Assembly: GCF_029958925.1 (NCBI RefSeq)
Contig: NZ_CP124616.1
Location: 3,410,001 to 3,474,000, forward strand
Direction of reading: 5' to 3'
DNA length: 64,000 nt
DNA from: Tropicibacter oceani
GTDB lineage: Bacteria > Pseudomonadota > Alphaproteobacteria > Rhodobacterales > Rhodobacteraceae
In this document: positions 27,923 to 35,182 of the stretch, piece by piece
Layout: each line of letters begins with the position of its first letter
Numbering within the stretch: the stretch's first letter is position 1
Notes under the pieces: model-generated
What the model was told of the DNA's origin: nothing
The model's input: the letters and a program-made list of their open reading frames with translations, nothing else
The model's database searches: none
Translations under genes and position numbers: made by a program

Positions 27923-28486
27923 ATGAAGCTGATCCACCTTGGGTCCGTTCTATCGCTGATCGTCCTGGCCGCCTGTTCTTCGGGCGGCCTTGGCGCGTCT
28001 GACGACAGTCCCTATGCCCCCGCGCTGGACCCGCGCGGCGAGGCAGTGGACGGGCTGCTGGTCGGGCATCGGCTGATGGAGGCGGGCGAACATGATCTCG
28101 CGCTCGAGGCCTTTACCCGCGCCGCCGGCACCCGCGGCATGACCAGCGAGGTGCTGACCGCGCTGGGGTCGGCCAACCTTGCGCTGGGGCGGCTGAACCA
28201 GTCGGAAAAGCTGCTGCGCCGCGCGATCGAAGCCGAAGGCGACTGGCCCGAAGCCTGGAACAATCTGGGCGTCGTGCTGATCGAGCGTGGCAAAATTGCC
28301 GAGGCCGTCGAGGTATTTCGCCGGGCCTATGCACTCGACAATGGCGAAAGTGACTCAATTCGGGACAATCTGCGCTTGGCACTCGCAAAATTGGAAAATT
28401 CCGATTATGATGAGGACCTGAAACAAGAATACAAACTCGTACGGCGCGGAAGCAGCGTGTTTCTGATCGTGCCGACAAGCGGGTAA
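27923..28486 (+). CDS. tadD: TPR lipoprotein of the tad locus (TadD-like)
   Basis: A 187-aa lipoprotein with lipobox L-A-A-C (Cys18), followed by tetratricopeptide repeats at about 50-150 (A-W-N-N-L-G-V-V-L-I-E-R-G-K-I near 111-125). TadD-type lipoproteins help assemble or stabilise the outer-membrane secretin, as pilotins do in related systems. It is coupled to tadC (3-nt gap) and followed by a second TPR lipoprotein. Which of the two is the TadD equivalent cannot be settled here. Confidence 0.85.
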   Translation: MKLIHLGSVLSLIVLAACSSGGLGASDDSPYAPALDPRGEAVDGLLVGHRLMEAGEHDLALEAFTRAAGTRGMTSEVLTALGSANLALGRLNQSEKLLRRAIEAEGDWPEAWNNLGVVLIERGKIAEAVEVFRRAYALDNGESDSIRDNLRLALAKLENSDYDEDLKQEYKLVRRGSSVFLIVPTSG

Positions 28487-28518
28487 AAGAGGCAGAGCAG
28501 CATAAGGACGCAGGAAAC

Positions 28519-29379
28519 ATGCGCCATCCCATAGTTGTGACCCTGGCCGTGGCAGGCTTTGCCGCGTTGTCGGCCTGTGAGAAAGGCATCGACAAGGACG
28601 CCGTCGATCGCGAATTCCAGGGCGTGAATGTCGTCGACGAAACCAACCTGAACGACGTCATGCTGACCGTGGGCGACCCGAACGAGGCCGTGGCCTATTT
28701 CCAGCGTGCCCTGTCGCAGGATCCCGGCCGCATCGACCTGATGCGCGGACTGGCGATTTCCCTGGTCAAGGCCAAGCGCATCACCGAGGCCAAGATCGCC
28801 TGGGCCAAGGTGGTCGACCACGAAAGCGCCACCAATGACGACCGGGTCGAACTGGCCGATGTGCTGATCCGCTCGAACGACTGGCCGGCCGCCGAAAAGG
28901 TGCTGGACGCCATTCCCCCGACCCATGAAACCTTCAAGCGGTACCGGCTCGAGGCGATGATCGCCGATGGCAACAAGGAATGGAAAAAGGCCGACAGCTT
29001 TTACGAAATCGCCGTGGGCCTGACGACGACACCGGCGAACGTGCTGAACAACTGGGGCTATTCCAAGCTGACGCGCGGCGACTATGCCGAAGCCGAGGCG
29101 ATGTTCTATGACGCCATCCGCCGCGACCGCAACCTGTTCACCGCCAAGAACAACCTGATCCTGGCGCGCGGGGCGCAAGGCAATTACACCATGCCCGTGA
29201 TCCCGATGAGCCAGGTCGAACGCGCCGAGTTGCTGCACACCCTGGGCCTGGCTGCGGTCAAACGCGGCGATGTCGAGATCGGCAAGGGCCTGCTGCGTGA
29301 AGCCATCGACACGCATCCCCAGCACTTTGACAGCGCCGCGCGCTCGCTCAAGGCGCTGGAATCCTCGGTGACCAACTGA
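28519..29379 (+). CDS. Second TPR lipoprotein of the tad locus
   Basis: A 286-aa protein with lipobox L-S-A-C (Cys20) and several TPR-like repeats across about 50-280 (V-A-Y-F-Q-R-A-L-S-Q-D-P-G-R near 57-70; V-L-N-N-W-G-Y-S-K-L near 175-184). It follows the first TPR lipoprotein by 32 nt with an AGGA site. It is probably a periplasmic scaffold of the Tad outer-membrane complex. Confidence 0.85.
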   Translation: MRHPIVVTLAVAGFAALSACEKGIDKDAVDREFQGVNVVDETNLNDVMLTVGDPNEAVAYFQRALSQDPGRIDLMRGLAISLVKAKRITEAKIAWAKVVDHESATNDDRVELADVLIRSNDWPAAEKVLDAIPPTHETFKRYRLEAMIADGNKEWKKADSFYEIAVGLTTTPANVLNNWGYSKLTRGDYAEAEAMFYDAIRRDRNLFTAKNNLILARGAQGNYTMPVIPMSQVERAELLHTLGLAAVKRGDVEIGKGLLREAIDTHPQHFDSAARSLKALESSVTN

Positions 29380-29401
29380 CGCCCCCGGCCGCGAGGACGA
29401 C

Positions 29402-29935
29402 ATGCATATCCCGGCTTTTCAGGCGACGCTTTTCGCGATCCTCGTGGTACCGATCTGCATTCTGACCTTCTATGTCGACATGCGATCGAAAAAGATCAGC
29501 AACCTGACGGTCTGGGCGCTGTTCCTCAGCTTTGTCGCCATCGGCGTCTTTACCATGCCGCTGATCGATTTTGCCTGGCGCTTTGTCCATTACGCGGTGG
29601 TCTTTGCCTATGGGCTGCTCTTGTGGTTCTTTCGGCAGATCGGCGCGGGGGATGTGAAATTCGCCGCCGTGCTGGCGCTGTTCATCCATGCTGGCGACAT
29701 CCGCCTGATGCTGCTGATTGCCGCCGCCGCCATGGCCGCCGCGACGCTGACCGTGCTGGTCACGCGCTGGACGCCGCTGCATCGCCTGGCCCCCGAATGG
29801 AAAACCTGGAAAGGCGCCAGCGCCGATACCGCAGAGTCGGTCGGCAAGGGCAAGCGGTTCACCATTCCCATGGGCACCGGCTTTGCGCTGATGCTCAGCA
29901 CCTACCTGATCATGGGCATTTTCCTGGGCCGCTGA
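29402..29935 (+). CDS. cpaA: Prepilin peptidase CpaA (TadV, family A24)
   Basis: A 177-aa aspartic membrane peptidase that removes the leader of Flp prepilins. The two catalytic aspartates are Asp26 in Y-V-D-M-R and Asp84 in G-A-G-D-V-K-F. Four or more hydrophobic segments are visible (about 5-25, 37-55, 60-78, 88-120, 155-175). It lacks the N-terminal methylase domain of PilD, as is normal for the CpaA/TadV type. GAGGA lies 5 nt before the ATG. Confidence 0.93.
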   Translation: MHIPAFQATLFAILVVPICILTFYVDMRSKKISNLTVWALFLSFVAIGVFTMPLIDFAWRFVHYAVVFAYGLLLWFFRQIGAGDVKFAAVLALFIHAGDIRLMLLIAAAAMAAATLTVLVTRWTPLHRLAPEWKTWKGASADTAESVGKGKRFTIPMGTGFALMLSTYLIMGIFLGR

Positions 29936-30074
29936 CACCCCGCGCCCCGACGCGGACCAGGCTTTCCGGCAAAGACCCTGTTCGCCCCTTGCCCCGCAAC
30001 TTCCCCCGCTCAGTCAACAATCTGCCACAAACCGCTGTCATCGTTCCTGCAAACAATCAGGGCAGATACGCGTT

Positions 30075-31388
30075 ATGAATATGCAGACCAGCGCCGTCAT
30101 GGCGCCCCCGTCCCCCAAAACCCTGGACGAAGTCGGCCTGTCGCTGGTGATGATCCGCGACATCGTGCTGAAAACCCTTTTCCGCAAGAACACCAACGTG
30201 GTGACCGAACTGGCCAAGGCGATCTGCCTGCCTGTTCCGATCACCCAGGAAATCGTCGACATGGCCCGCGGCCAGGGCCTGCTCGAGGCGATGGGCACCC
30301 TGGGCGCCGGCGGCACCGTCAGCAGCGAAATGCCCTATCAGCTGACCGATACCGGCAAGGCCCGTGCGCTGGACGCCCTGGCGCAGTCCGAATACTTTGG
30401 CCCGATGCCGGTGCCGCTGGATGTCTACCGCGAACAGATCCAGCGCCAGTCGATCCGCAACATCCAGATCACCCGCGACCAGCTGACCGGCGCCATGGGC
30501 CACCTGATCCTGCCCGACGACCTGATCGCCAACCTTGGCCCCGCCGTCAGCTCCGGCCGCTCGATCCTGATGTACGGGCCTCCGGGCAACGGCAAATCCT
30601 CGATCTCGAACGGTATTCGCGATGCCATGGGCGACAAGATCTATGTGCCCCGCGCCATCGAATATTCCGGTCAGGTGATCACCGTCTACGACCCCATCGT
30701 GCACACCAAGGCCGAGGCCGACACCGAAAACCCCAACGGGCTGCGCCGCACCGCGCGCTATGATCGCCGCTATGAACTGTGCGCCCGTCCCACCGTGATC
30801 ACCGGGGGCGAGCTGTCCCTGTCGATGCTGGATCTTGTCTACAACCCCACTGCGCGCACCTACCAGGCGCCGCTTCAGCTCAAGTCCACCGGCGGCATCT
30901 TTATCGTCGACGACCTTGGCCGCCAGGCCGAACCGCCGCAAAAGCTGGTCAACCGCTGGATCGTTCCGCTGGAAGAAAACAAGGACATCCTGGCCCTGCA
31001 ATCGGGCGAAAAGTTCGAGGTGCCCTTCGACACGCTGGTGATCTTTTCCACCAACTTCCACCCGAACGAGATCTTTGACCAGGCCGCCCTGCGCCGGATC
31101 TTCTTCAAGATCAAGATCGGCGGCCCCGGCCAGGAGGATTTCCTCAAGATCTTTGCCCTGGTCGCCCGCAAGAAGCGGATGCAACTGGACGAGGCCAGCC
31201 TGGTCCATCTGCTCAAGAACAAATATCCGACGATCAACAATGTCTATGCGAACTACCAGCCGGTGTTTCTGATCGACCAGATGATTGCCGTCTGCGATTT
31301 CGAGGGCATCCCCTACAAGATGACCCCGGACCTGGTCGACCGGGCGTGGGACAACATGTTCGTCAAGGACGAGATCATCGTGAAATGA
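30075..31388 (+). CDS. AAA-type ATPase next to the tad locus
   Basis: A 437-aa ATPase of unrecognised specific role. The N-terminal part (about 15-150) looks like winged-helix and linker segments, followed by an AAA core: Walker A G-P-P-G-N-G-K-S-S at 168-176 and Walker B-like I-F-I-V-D-D-L-G near 274-281, then the sensor-1 segment V-I-F-S-T-N-F near 322-328. It lies 139 nt downstream of cpaA on the same strand. Similar ATPases commonly accompany tad loci in alphaproteobacteria, suggesting a regulatory or chaperone task for pilus proteins; the function is not established. The ATG lacks a good ribosome-binding site. Confidence 0.75.
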   Translation: MNMQTSAVMAPPSPKTLDEVGLSLVMIRDIVLKTLFRKNTNVVTELAKAICLPVPITQEIVDMARGQGLLEAMGTLGAGGTVSSEMPYQLTDTGKARALDALAQSEYFGPMPVPLDVYREQIQRQSIRNIQITRDQLTGAMGHLILPDDLIANLGPAVSSGRSILMYGPPGNGKSSISNGIRDAMGDKIYVPRAIEYSGQVITVYDPIVHTKAEADTENPNGLRRTARYDRRYELCARPTVITGGELSLSMLDLVYNPTARTYQAPLQLKSTGGIFIVDDLGRQAEPPQKLVNRWIVPLEENKDILALQSGEKFEVPFDTLVIFSTNFHPNEIFDQAALRRIFFKIKIGGPGQEDFLKIFALVARKKRMQLDEASLVHLLKNKYPTINNVYANYQPVFLIDQMIAVCDFEGIPYKMTPDLVDRAWDNMFVKDEIIVK

Positions 31389-31437
31389 TCGCAGCTGCGC
31401 GCCTGGCCCGATATGGCCATGGCGCGGGCCAGCGTGC

Positions 31438-31457
31438 GGGCCCTTGCCGGGCCCTTT
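31438..31457 (+). terminator. Weak terminator-like hairpin after the AAA ATPase gene
   Basis: GGGCCC-TTGCC-GGGCCC followed by TTTG. It is a short stem with a minimal T-run. Confidence 0.4.
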
Positions 31458-31556
31458 GCCCGGCGCGGAAGCGGCCGCATTTGCACCGATGGCACGGCCG
31501 ATGTGCACAGGCGCGGCCCTGTCCCGGGGCATCCGAAATTTTCACAGAATTTGCCC

Positions 31557-31585
31557 TTGACGCCCCAGACCCTGCACAGTAATCA
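31557..31585 (+). promoter_or_regulatory. Candidate tRNA promoter
   Basis: TTGACG, 17 nt, TAATCA, ending 18 nt upstream of the tRNA. The -35 is good and the -10 weak. No ORF lies between it and the tRNA. Confidence 0.45.
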
Positions 31586-31603
31586 GCGGCCTCACAGTGG
31601 AAC

Positions 31604-31680
31604 GGCGCGGTAGCTCAGTTGGTTAGAGCGATCGACTCATAATCGATAGGTCGGGAGTTCAAGTCTCCCCCACGCCACCA
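31604..31680 (+). tRNA. tRNA with CAT anticodon (Met elongator or lysidine-modified Ile2)
   Basis: 77 nt including an encoded CCA. The D arm GCTC...GAGC, the anticodon loop CTCATAA (anticodon CAT) on an ATCGA/TCGAT stem, and the T arm GGGAG-TTCAAGT-CTCCC are all present. The anticodon arm resembles E. coli tRNA-Ile2, and the D arm excludes initiator tRNA-Met. Met elongator and Ile2 cannot be separated with certainty by eye. The acceptor stem has one C-A mismatch (position 5 with 68). Confidence 0.93.
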
Positions 31681-31724
31681 CTGTTTAATCCCCCAAAATC
31701 GACGACTGGCGGAACGCGGCGACC

Positions 31725-32171
31725 CTATGGGTCGGGCGGCAGATCAGACAGGGTGGCCAGCAGGTCCAGAAGATGTTCGTAATCTTCGTTGCCCAGCCGC
31801 GCCTTGAAGCCTTCGACAATGCGCACCGCCTGGGCATGGTTGTCCGTCAGGATGCGCTGCCCTTCCGGCGCAATCGCCAGCAACTGGCGGCGACGGTCCT
31901 GCGCGTCCTGCGCCATGTCGATCAGCCCCTTGTCCGCCATCGTCCGCGCGATCCGCGTCAGGCTGGGCAGTAACAGGCAGGCGCGCTCGGCCACCTGGCT
32001 GGCGTCCAGCGGACTGGTTTCCGCCAGCACCCGCAAAACGCGCCATTGCTGTTCCGTCACACCGGTATCCGCCAGCATGTGGCGGATCGGGGCCATGATG
32101 TTTTCCCGTGCCCGCATCAACGCGATCGGCAGCGAACGCGCAGTCCCGGGAAGATCAGGCGGCTGGGCCAT
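31725..32171 (-). CDS. hpaR: MarR-family regulator of homoprotocatechuate degradation, HpaR
   Basis: A 148-aa MarR-type repressor. The winged helix reads Q-Q-W-R-V-L-R-V-L-A-E near 43-53, the recognition helix is in C-L-L-L-P-S-L-T-R-I-A-R near 67-78, and the wing has D-R-R-R-Q-L near 93-98. It is divergent from hpaFEDGH, as in known hpa clusters, and an inverted repeat lies between. The start at 32171 (M-A-Q-P-P-D) has AAGGAG upstream; in-frame ATGs at 32192, 32204 and 32252 are less likely, as the last two fall in the operator arms. The expected ligand is homoprotocatechuate or a related aromatic. Confidence 0.9.
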   Translation of the reverse strand: MAQPPDLPGTARSLPIALMRARENIMAPIRHMLADTGVTEQQWRVLRVLAETSPLDASQVAERACLLLPSLTRIARTMADKGLIDMAQDAQDRRRQLLAIAPEGQRILTDNHAQAVRIVEGFKARLGNEDYEHLLDLLATLSDLPPDP

Positions 32172-32202
32172 GGGGTTTCGGCGCTCCTTCATAACACTTG
32201 CC

Positions 32203-32252
32203 ATGTTAAATAAAAACATTGACTCCGCAAGTGGGGTGATTTTACTTAACAT
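32203..32252. promoter_or_regulatory. Inverted repeat operator candidate between hpaR and hpaF
   Basis: The left arm ATGTTAAATAAAA (32203-32215) and the right arm TTTTACTTAACAT (32240-32252) pair at 12 of 13 positions with 24 nt between. A -35-like TTGACT (32219-32224) lies between the arms, and the right arm would overlap the -10 region of an hpaF promoter. This fits repression by HpaR of both directions; binding is inferred. Confidence 0.6.
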
Positions 32253-32281
32253 CGCAACTGTTTCCCGTGGGAGGGGGGGCG

Positions 32282-32665
32282 ATGCCGCATTTTCAGATCG
32301 ACTATTCCGGCAATCTTGAAACCGTCGTGGACATGGCCGCGTTTTGCGAAACGATCCGCGCCTGCGCCGCGCGGATCGAAACCTTTCCGCTGGCCGGCAT
32401 CCGGGTGCGGGCGGTGCGGGTCGATCATTGCGCCCTGGCCGATGGCAACCCCGCGCATGGGTTCATCGACATTTCCATCCGCCTGCGCGCGGGGCGTCCG
32501 CGGGACGTCAAGGCCGAGGCGACCCAGCGCATCTTTGACGCCGCGCAGGGCTTTCTGGCCGATGCGATGCAGACCCATTCCATCGCGCTCTCGCTGGAGA
32601 TGCGCGACATCGACCCGGATCTGTCGCCGAAAACCGGCACCATCCGCGATCACATGAAAGGCTAG
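32282..32665 (+). CDS. hpaF: 5-carboxymethyl-2-hydroxymuconate delta-isomerase
   Basis: A 127-aa HpaF/CHMI protein of the tautomerase superfamily. Proline follows the initiator (M-P-H-F-Q-I-D-Y-S), giving the catalytic Pro1 after Met removal. The start at 32282 is therefore preferred over an in-frame ATG 15 nt earlier, and GGAGGGGGGG lies upstream. It isomerises 5-carboxymethyl-2-hydroxymuconate in the homoprotocatechuate meta-cleavage pathway. hpaE follows after 3 nt. Confidence 0.92.
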   Translation: MPHFQIDYSGNLETVVDMAAFCETIRACAARIETFPLAGIRVRAVRVDHCALADGNPAHGFIDISIRLRAGRPRDVKAEATQRIFDAAQGFLADAMQTHSIALSLEMRDIDPDLSPKTGTIRDHMKG

Positions 32666-32668
32666 GCC

Positions 32669-34177
32669 ATGACCACGCTTGACGACAATCTGGCAAAGCT
32701 CGACGCCCTGCTGGTGCGCTTTCGCAAGGACGGCATTCGCAACCGGATCAACGGTCAGGATGTGGGCGGCGCCCTTGGCCGTTTCCAGACCATCTCTCCG
32801 ATCGACAAATCGGTGATCTGCGACGTGGCGCGCGGTGATGCGGGCGACATCGACGATGCCGCGCAGGCCGCCCATGCCGCCTTTGCGGACTGGCGCGACA
32901 TGCCCGCCAGGCAGCGCAAGTCGATCCTGCTCAACGTCGCGGCGGCCATCGAATCGCGCGCCGAAGAAATCGCCCTGTGCGAATGCCACGACACCGGGCA
33001 GGCGTTGAAATTCATGTCCAAGGCCGCCCTGCGCGGCGCCGAGAATTTCCGCTATTTCGCCGCCCAGATCGAAAGCGCGCGCGACGGGCGCAACCTGCCT
33101 TCGCCGACCTTGATGAACATCACCACCCGCACACCGATCGGCCCGGTTGGCGTCATCACTCCCTGGAACACCCCCTTCATGCTGTCCACATGGAAGATCG
33201 CCCCGGCCCTCGCCGCGGGCTGCACCGTGGTCCACAAACCGGCCGAGGACAGCCCCCTGACCGCCCGCCTGCTGGTCGAAATCGCCGAAGAGGCGGGCCT
33301 GCCGCCGGGCGTGTTGAACACCGTCAACGGCTTTGGCGAAGACGCCGGAAAGGCGCTGACCGAACACCCGCTGATCCGCGCCATCGCCTTTGTCGGCGAA
33401 AGCCGCACCGGCAGCCTCATCACCAAGCAGGGGGCTGACACGCTCAAACGCGTGCACCTGGAACTGGGCGGCAAGAACCCGGTGATCGTCTTTGACGATG
33501 CCGATCTGGACCGCGCGCTGGATGCGGTGATCTTCATGATCTACTCGATCAACGGCGAGCGCTGCACATCCTCAAGCCGCCTGCTGGTGCAGGACTCCAT
33601 CCGCGAAACCTTTGAGGCGCGGCTGATCGAACGGGTGAACCGGATCAAGGTCGGCCACCCCCTGGACCCCGCAACCGAGGTCGGTCCGCTGATCAGCAAG
33701 GCGCATTTCGACAAGGTCACCTCCTACTTCGAAACCGCCCGGCAGGACGGCGCCACCATCGCCGCGGGCGGCACCCTGCCCGATGACACCGGCTATTACG
33801 TCCGCCCGACCCTGTTCACCCATGCCACCAACGCCATGCGCATCGCCCGCGAGGAAATCTTTGGCCCGGTGCTGACCTCGATCCCGTTTTCCAGCGAAGA
33901 CGAGGCGCTGCAGATCGCCAACGATACGCCCTACGGGCTGACCGGATATGTCTGGACCAACGACCTGACCCGCGCCCTGCGCTTTACAGACCGGCTTCAG
34001 GCCGGGATGATCTGGGTCAACAGCGAAAACGTGCGCCACCTGCCCACCCCCTTTGGCGGGGTCAAGGCTTCGGGCATCGGGCGTGATGGCGGCGACTGGT
34101 CGTTCGACTTCTACATGGAACAAAAGCACATCGGCTTTGCCACCGGCGCGCACAAGATCACGCGCCTTGGCGTCTGA
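32669..34177 (+). CDS. hpaE: 5-carboxymethyl-2-hydroxymuconate semialdehyde dehydrogenase
   Basis: A 502-aa aldehyde dehydrogenase that oxidises the ring-cleavage semialdehyde (NAD-dependent). The family marks are Asn167 in T-P-W-N, Glu265 in L-E-L-G-G-K-N and the nucleophile Cys299 in N-G-E-R-C-T. Operon position between hpaF and hpaD supports the specific substrate over other aldehyde dehydrogenases. Confidence 0.93.
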   Translation: MTTLDDNLAKLDALLVRFRKDGIRNRINGQDVGGALGRFQTISPIDKSVICDVARGDAGDIDDAAQAAHAAFADWRDMPARQRKSILLNVAAAIESRAEEIALCECHDTGQALKFMSKAALRGAENFRYFAAQIESARDGRNLPSPTLMNITTRTPIGPVGVITPWNTPFMLSTWKIAPALAAGCTVVHKPAEDSPLTARLLVEIAEEAGLPPGVLNTVNGFGEDAGKALTEHPLIRAIAFVGESRTGSLITKQGADTLKRVHLELGGKNPVIVFDDADLDRALDAVIFMIYSINGERCTSSSRLLVQDSIRETFEARLIERVNRIKVGHPLDPATEVGPLISKAHFDKVTSYFETARQDGATIAAGGTLPDDTGYYVRPTLFTHATNAMRIAREEIFGPVLTSIPFSSEDEALQIANDTPYGLTGYVWTNDLTRALRFTDRLQAGMIWVNSENVRHLPTPFGGVKASGIGRDGGDWSFDFYMEQKHIGFATGAHKITRLGV

Positions 34178-34194
34178 GACAGTTAGGATCCCCC

Positions 34195-35175
34195 ATGCCC
34201 ATTCCCGCGCCCAACCTTTACCCGCCCTTCAACATCGTCCGTCTCAGCCATGTCGAATACGGCGTGACCGATCTGGCGAAATCGCGGGCCTTCTACGTTG
34301 ATATCCTTGGCCTTCAGGTCACCGACGAGGATGATCAGACGATCTATCTGCGCGCCATGGAGGAACGCGGCCACCATTCCATCGTGCTGCGCAAATCCGA
34401 AACCGCCTGCGCCCGCGATCTGGGCTTCAAGGTCTTTGACGAACAGGGGCTGGACGCCGCCGCCGCCTTTTTCGACCAAAAGGGGCTGGGCGTGCAATGG
34501 GTCGACCGCCCCTTTCAGGGCCGCACCTTCCGCACCCGTGACCCGCATGGCGTGCCGCTGGAATTCTACACCAGGATGGACCGCCTGCCGCCGATCCACC
34601 AGCAATACGCGCTGTACCGGGGCGTCAAACCGCTGCGCATCGACCACTTCAACTGTTTCTCGCCCGACGTCGACGCCAGCGTGGCGTTTTACAACGAACT
34701 GGGCTTTCGCGTCACCGAATACACCGAGGATGCCGAAACCGGCCGGCTTTGGGCCGCCTGGACCCACCGCAAGGGCGGCGTGCATGACATGGCCTTTACC
34801 AACGGGCTTGGCCCGCGCCTGCATCACACGGCCTTTTGGGTGCCGACCCCGCTGAACATCATCGACCTTCTGGATTTGATGAGCACCACCGGCTGGCTGC
34901 CCAACGTCGAACGCGGCCCCGGGCGGCACGGCATTTCCAACGCCTTTTTCCTGTATGTCCGCGACCCCGACGGCCACCGCATCGAAATCTATTGCTCGGA
35001 CTACCAGACCGTCGACCCCGACCTGGAACCGATCAAATGGGATCTCAAGGACCCGCAGCGCCAGACCCTGTGGGGCGCGCCCGCGCCGCGCTCCTGGTTC
35101 GAAGAAGGTTCAACCTTCGAAGGCACCACCCCGGTGCCCGCCACCCTGAACGCCACACCCATCGTAGCGCCGTGA
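34195..35175 (+). CDS. hpaD: 3,4-dihydroxyphenylacetate 2,3-dioxygenase
   Basis: A 326-aa extradiol dioxygenase of the VOC (type I) class, as in Brevibacterium and Arthrobacter homoprotocatechuate dioxygenases and unlike the unrelated E. coli HpaD fold. The predicted Fe or Mn ligands are His151 (R-I-D-H-F-N), His211 (L-H-H-T-A-F-W) and Glu264 (H-R-I-E-I-Y). Two VOC repeats cover about 14-125 and 146-268. It opens the ring of homoprotocatechuate. Confidence 0.92.
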   Translation: MPIPAPNLYPPFNIVRLSHVEYGVTDLAKSRAFYVDILGLQVTDEDDQTIYLRAMEERGHHSIVLRKSETACARDLGFKVFDEQGLDAAAAFFDQKGLGVQWVDRPFQGRTFRTRDPHGVPLEFYTRMDRLPPIHQQYALYRGVKPLRIDHFNCFSPDVDASVAFYNELGFRVTEYTEDAETGRLWAAWTHRKGGVHDMAFTNGLGPRLHHTAFWVPTPLNIIDLLDLMSTTGWLPNVERGPGRHGISNAFFLYVRDPDGHRIEIYCSDYQTVDPDLEPIKWDLKDPQRQTLWGAPAPRSWFEEGSTFEGTTPVPATLNATPIVAP

Positions 35176-35182
35176 GGATCAG

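Noticed and set aside
26171-27937. A 588-codon minus-strand frame opposite tadB and tadC
   Set aside because: Antisense frame of two recognised tad genes.
32172-32252. Longer hpaR starting at 32252 or 32204
   Set aside because: These ATGs fall in the arms of the inverted repeat operator and lack ribosome-binding sites.
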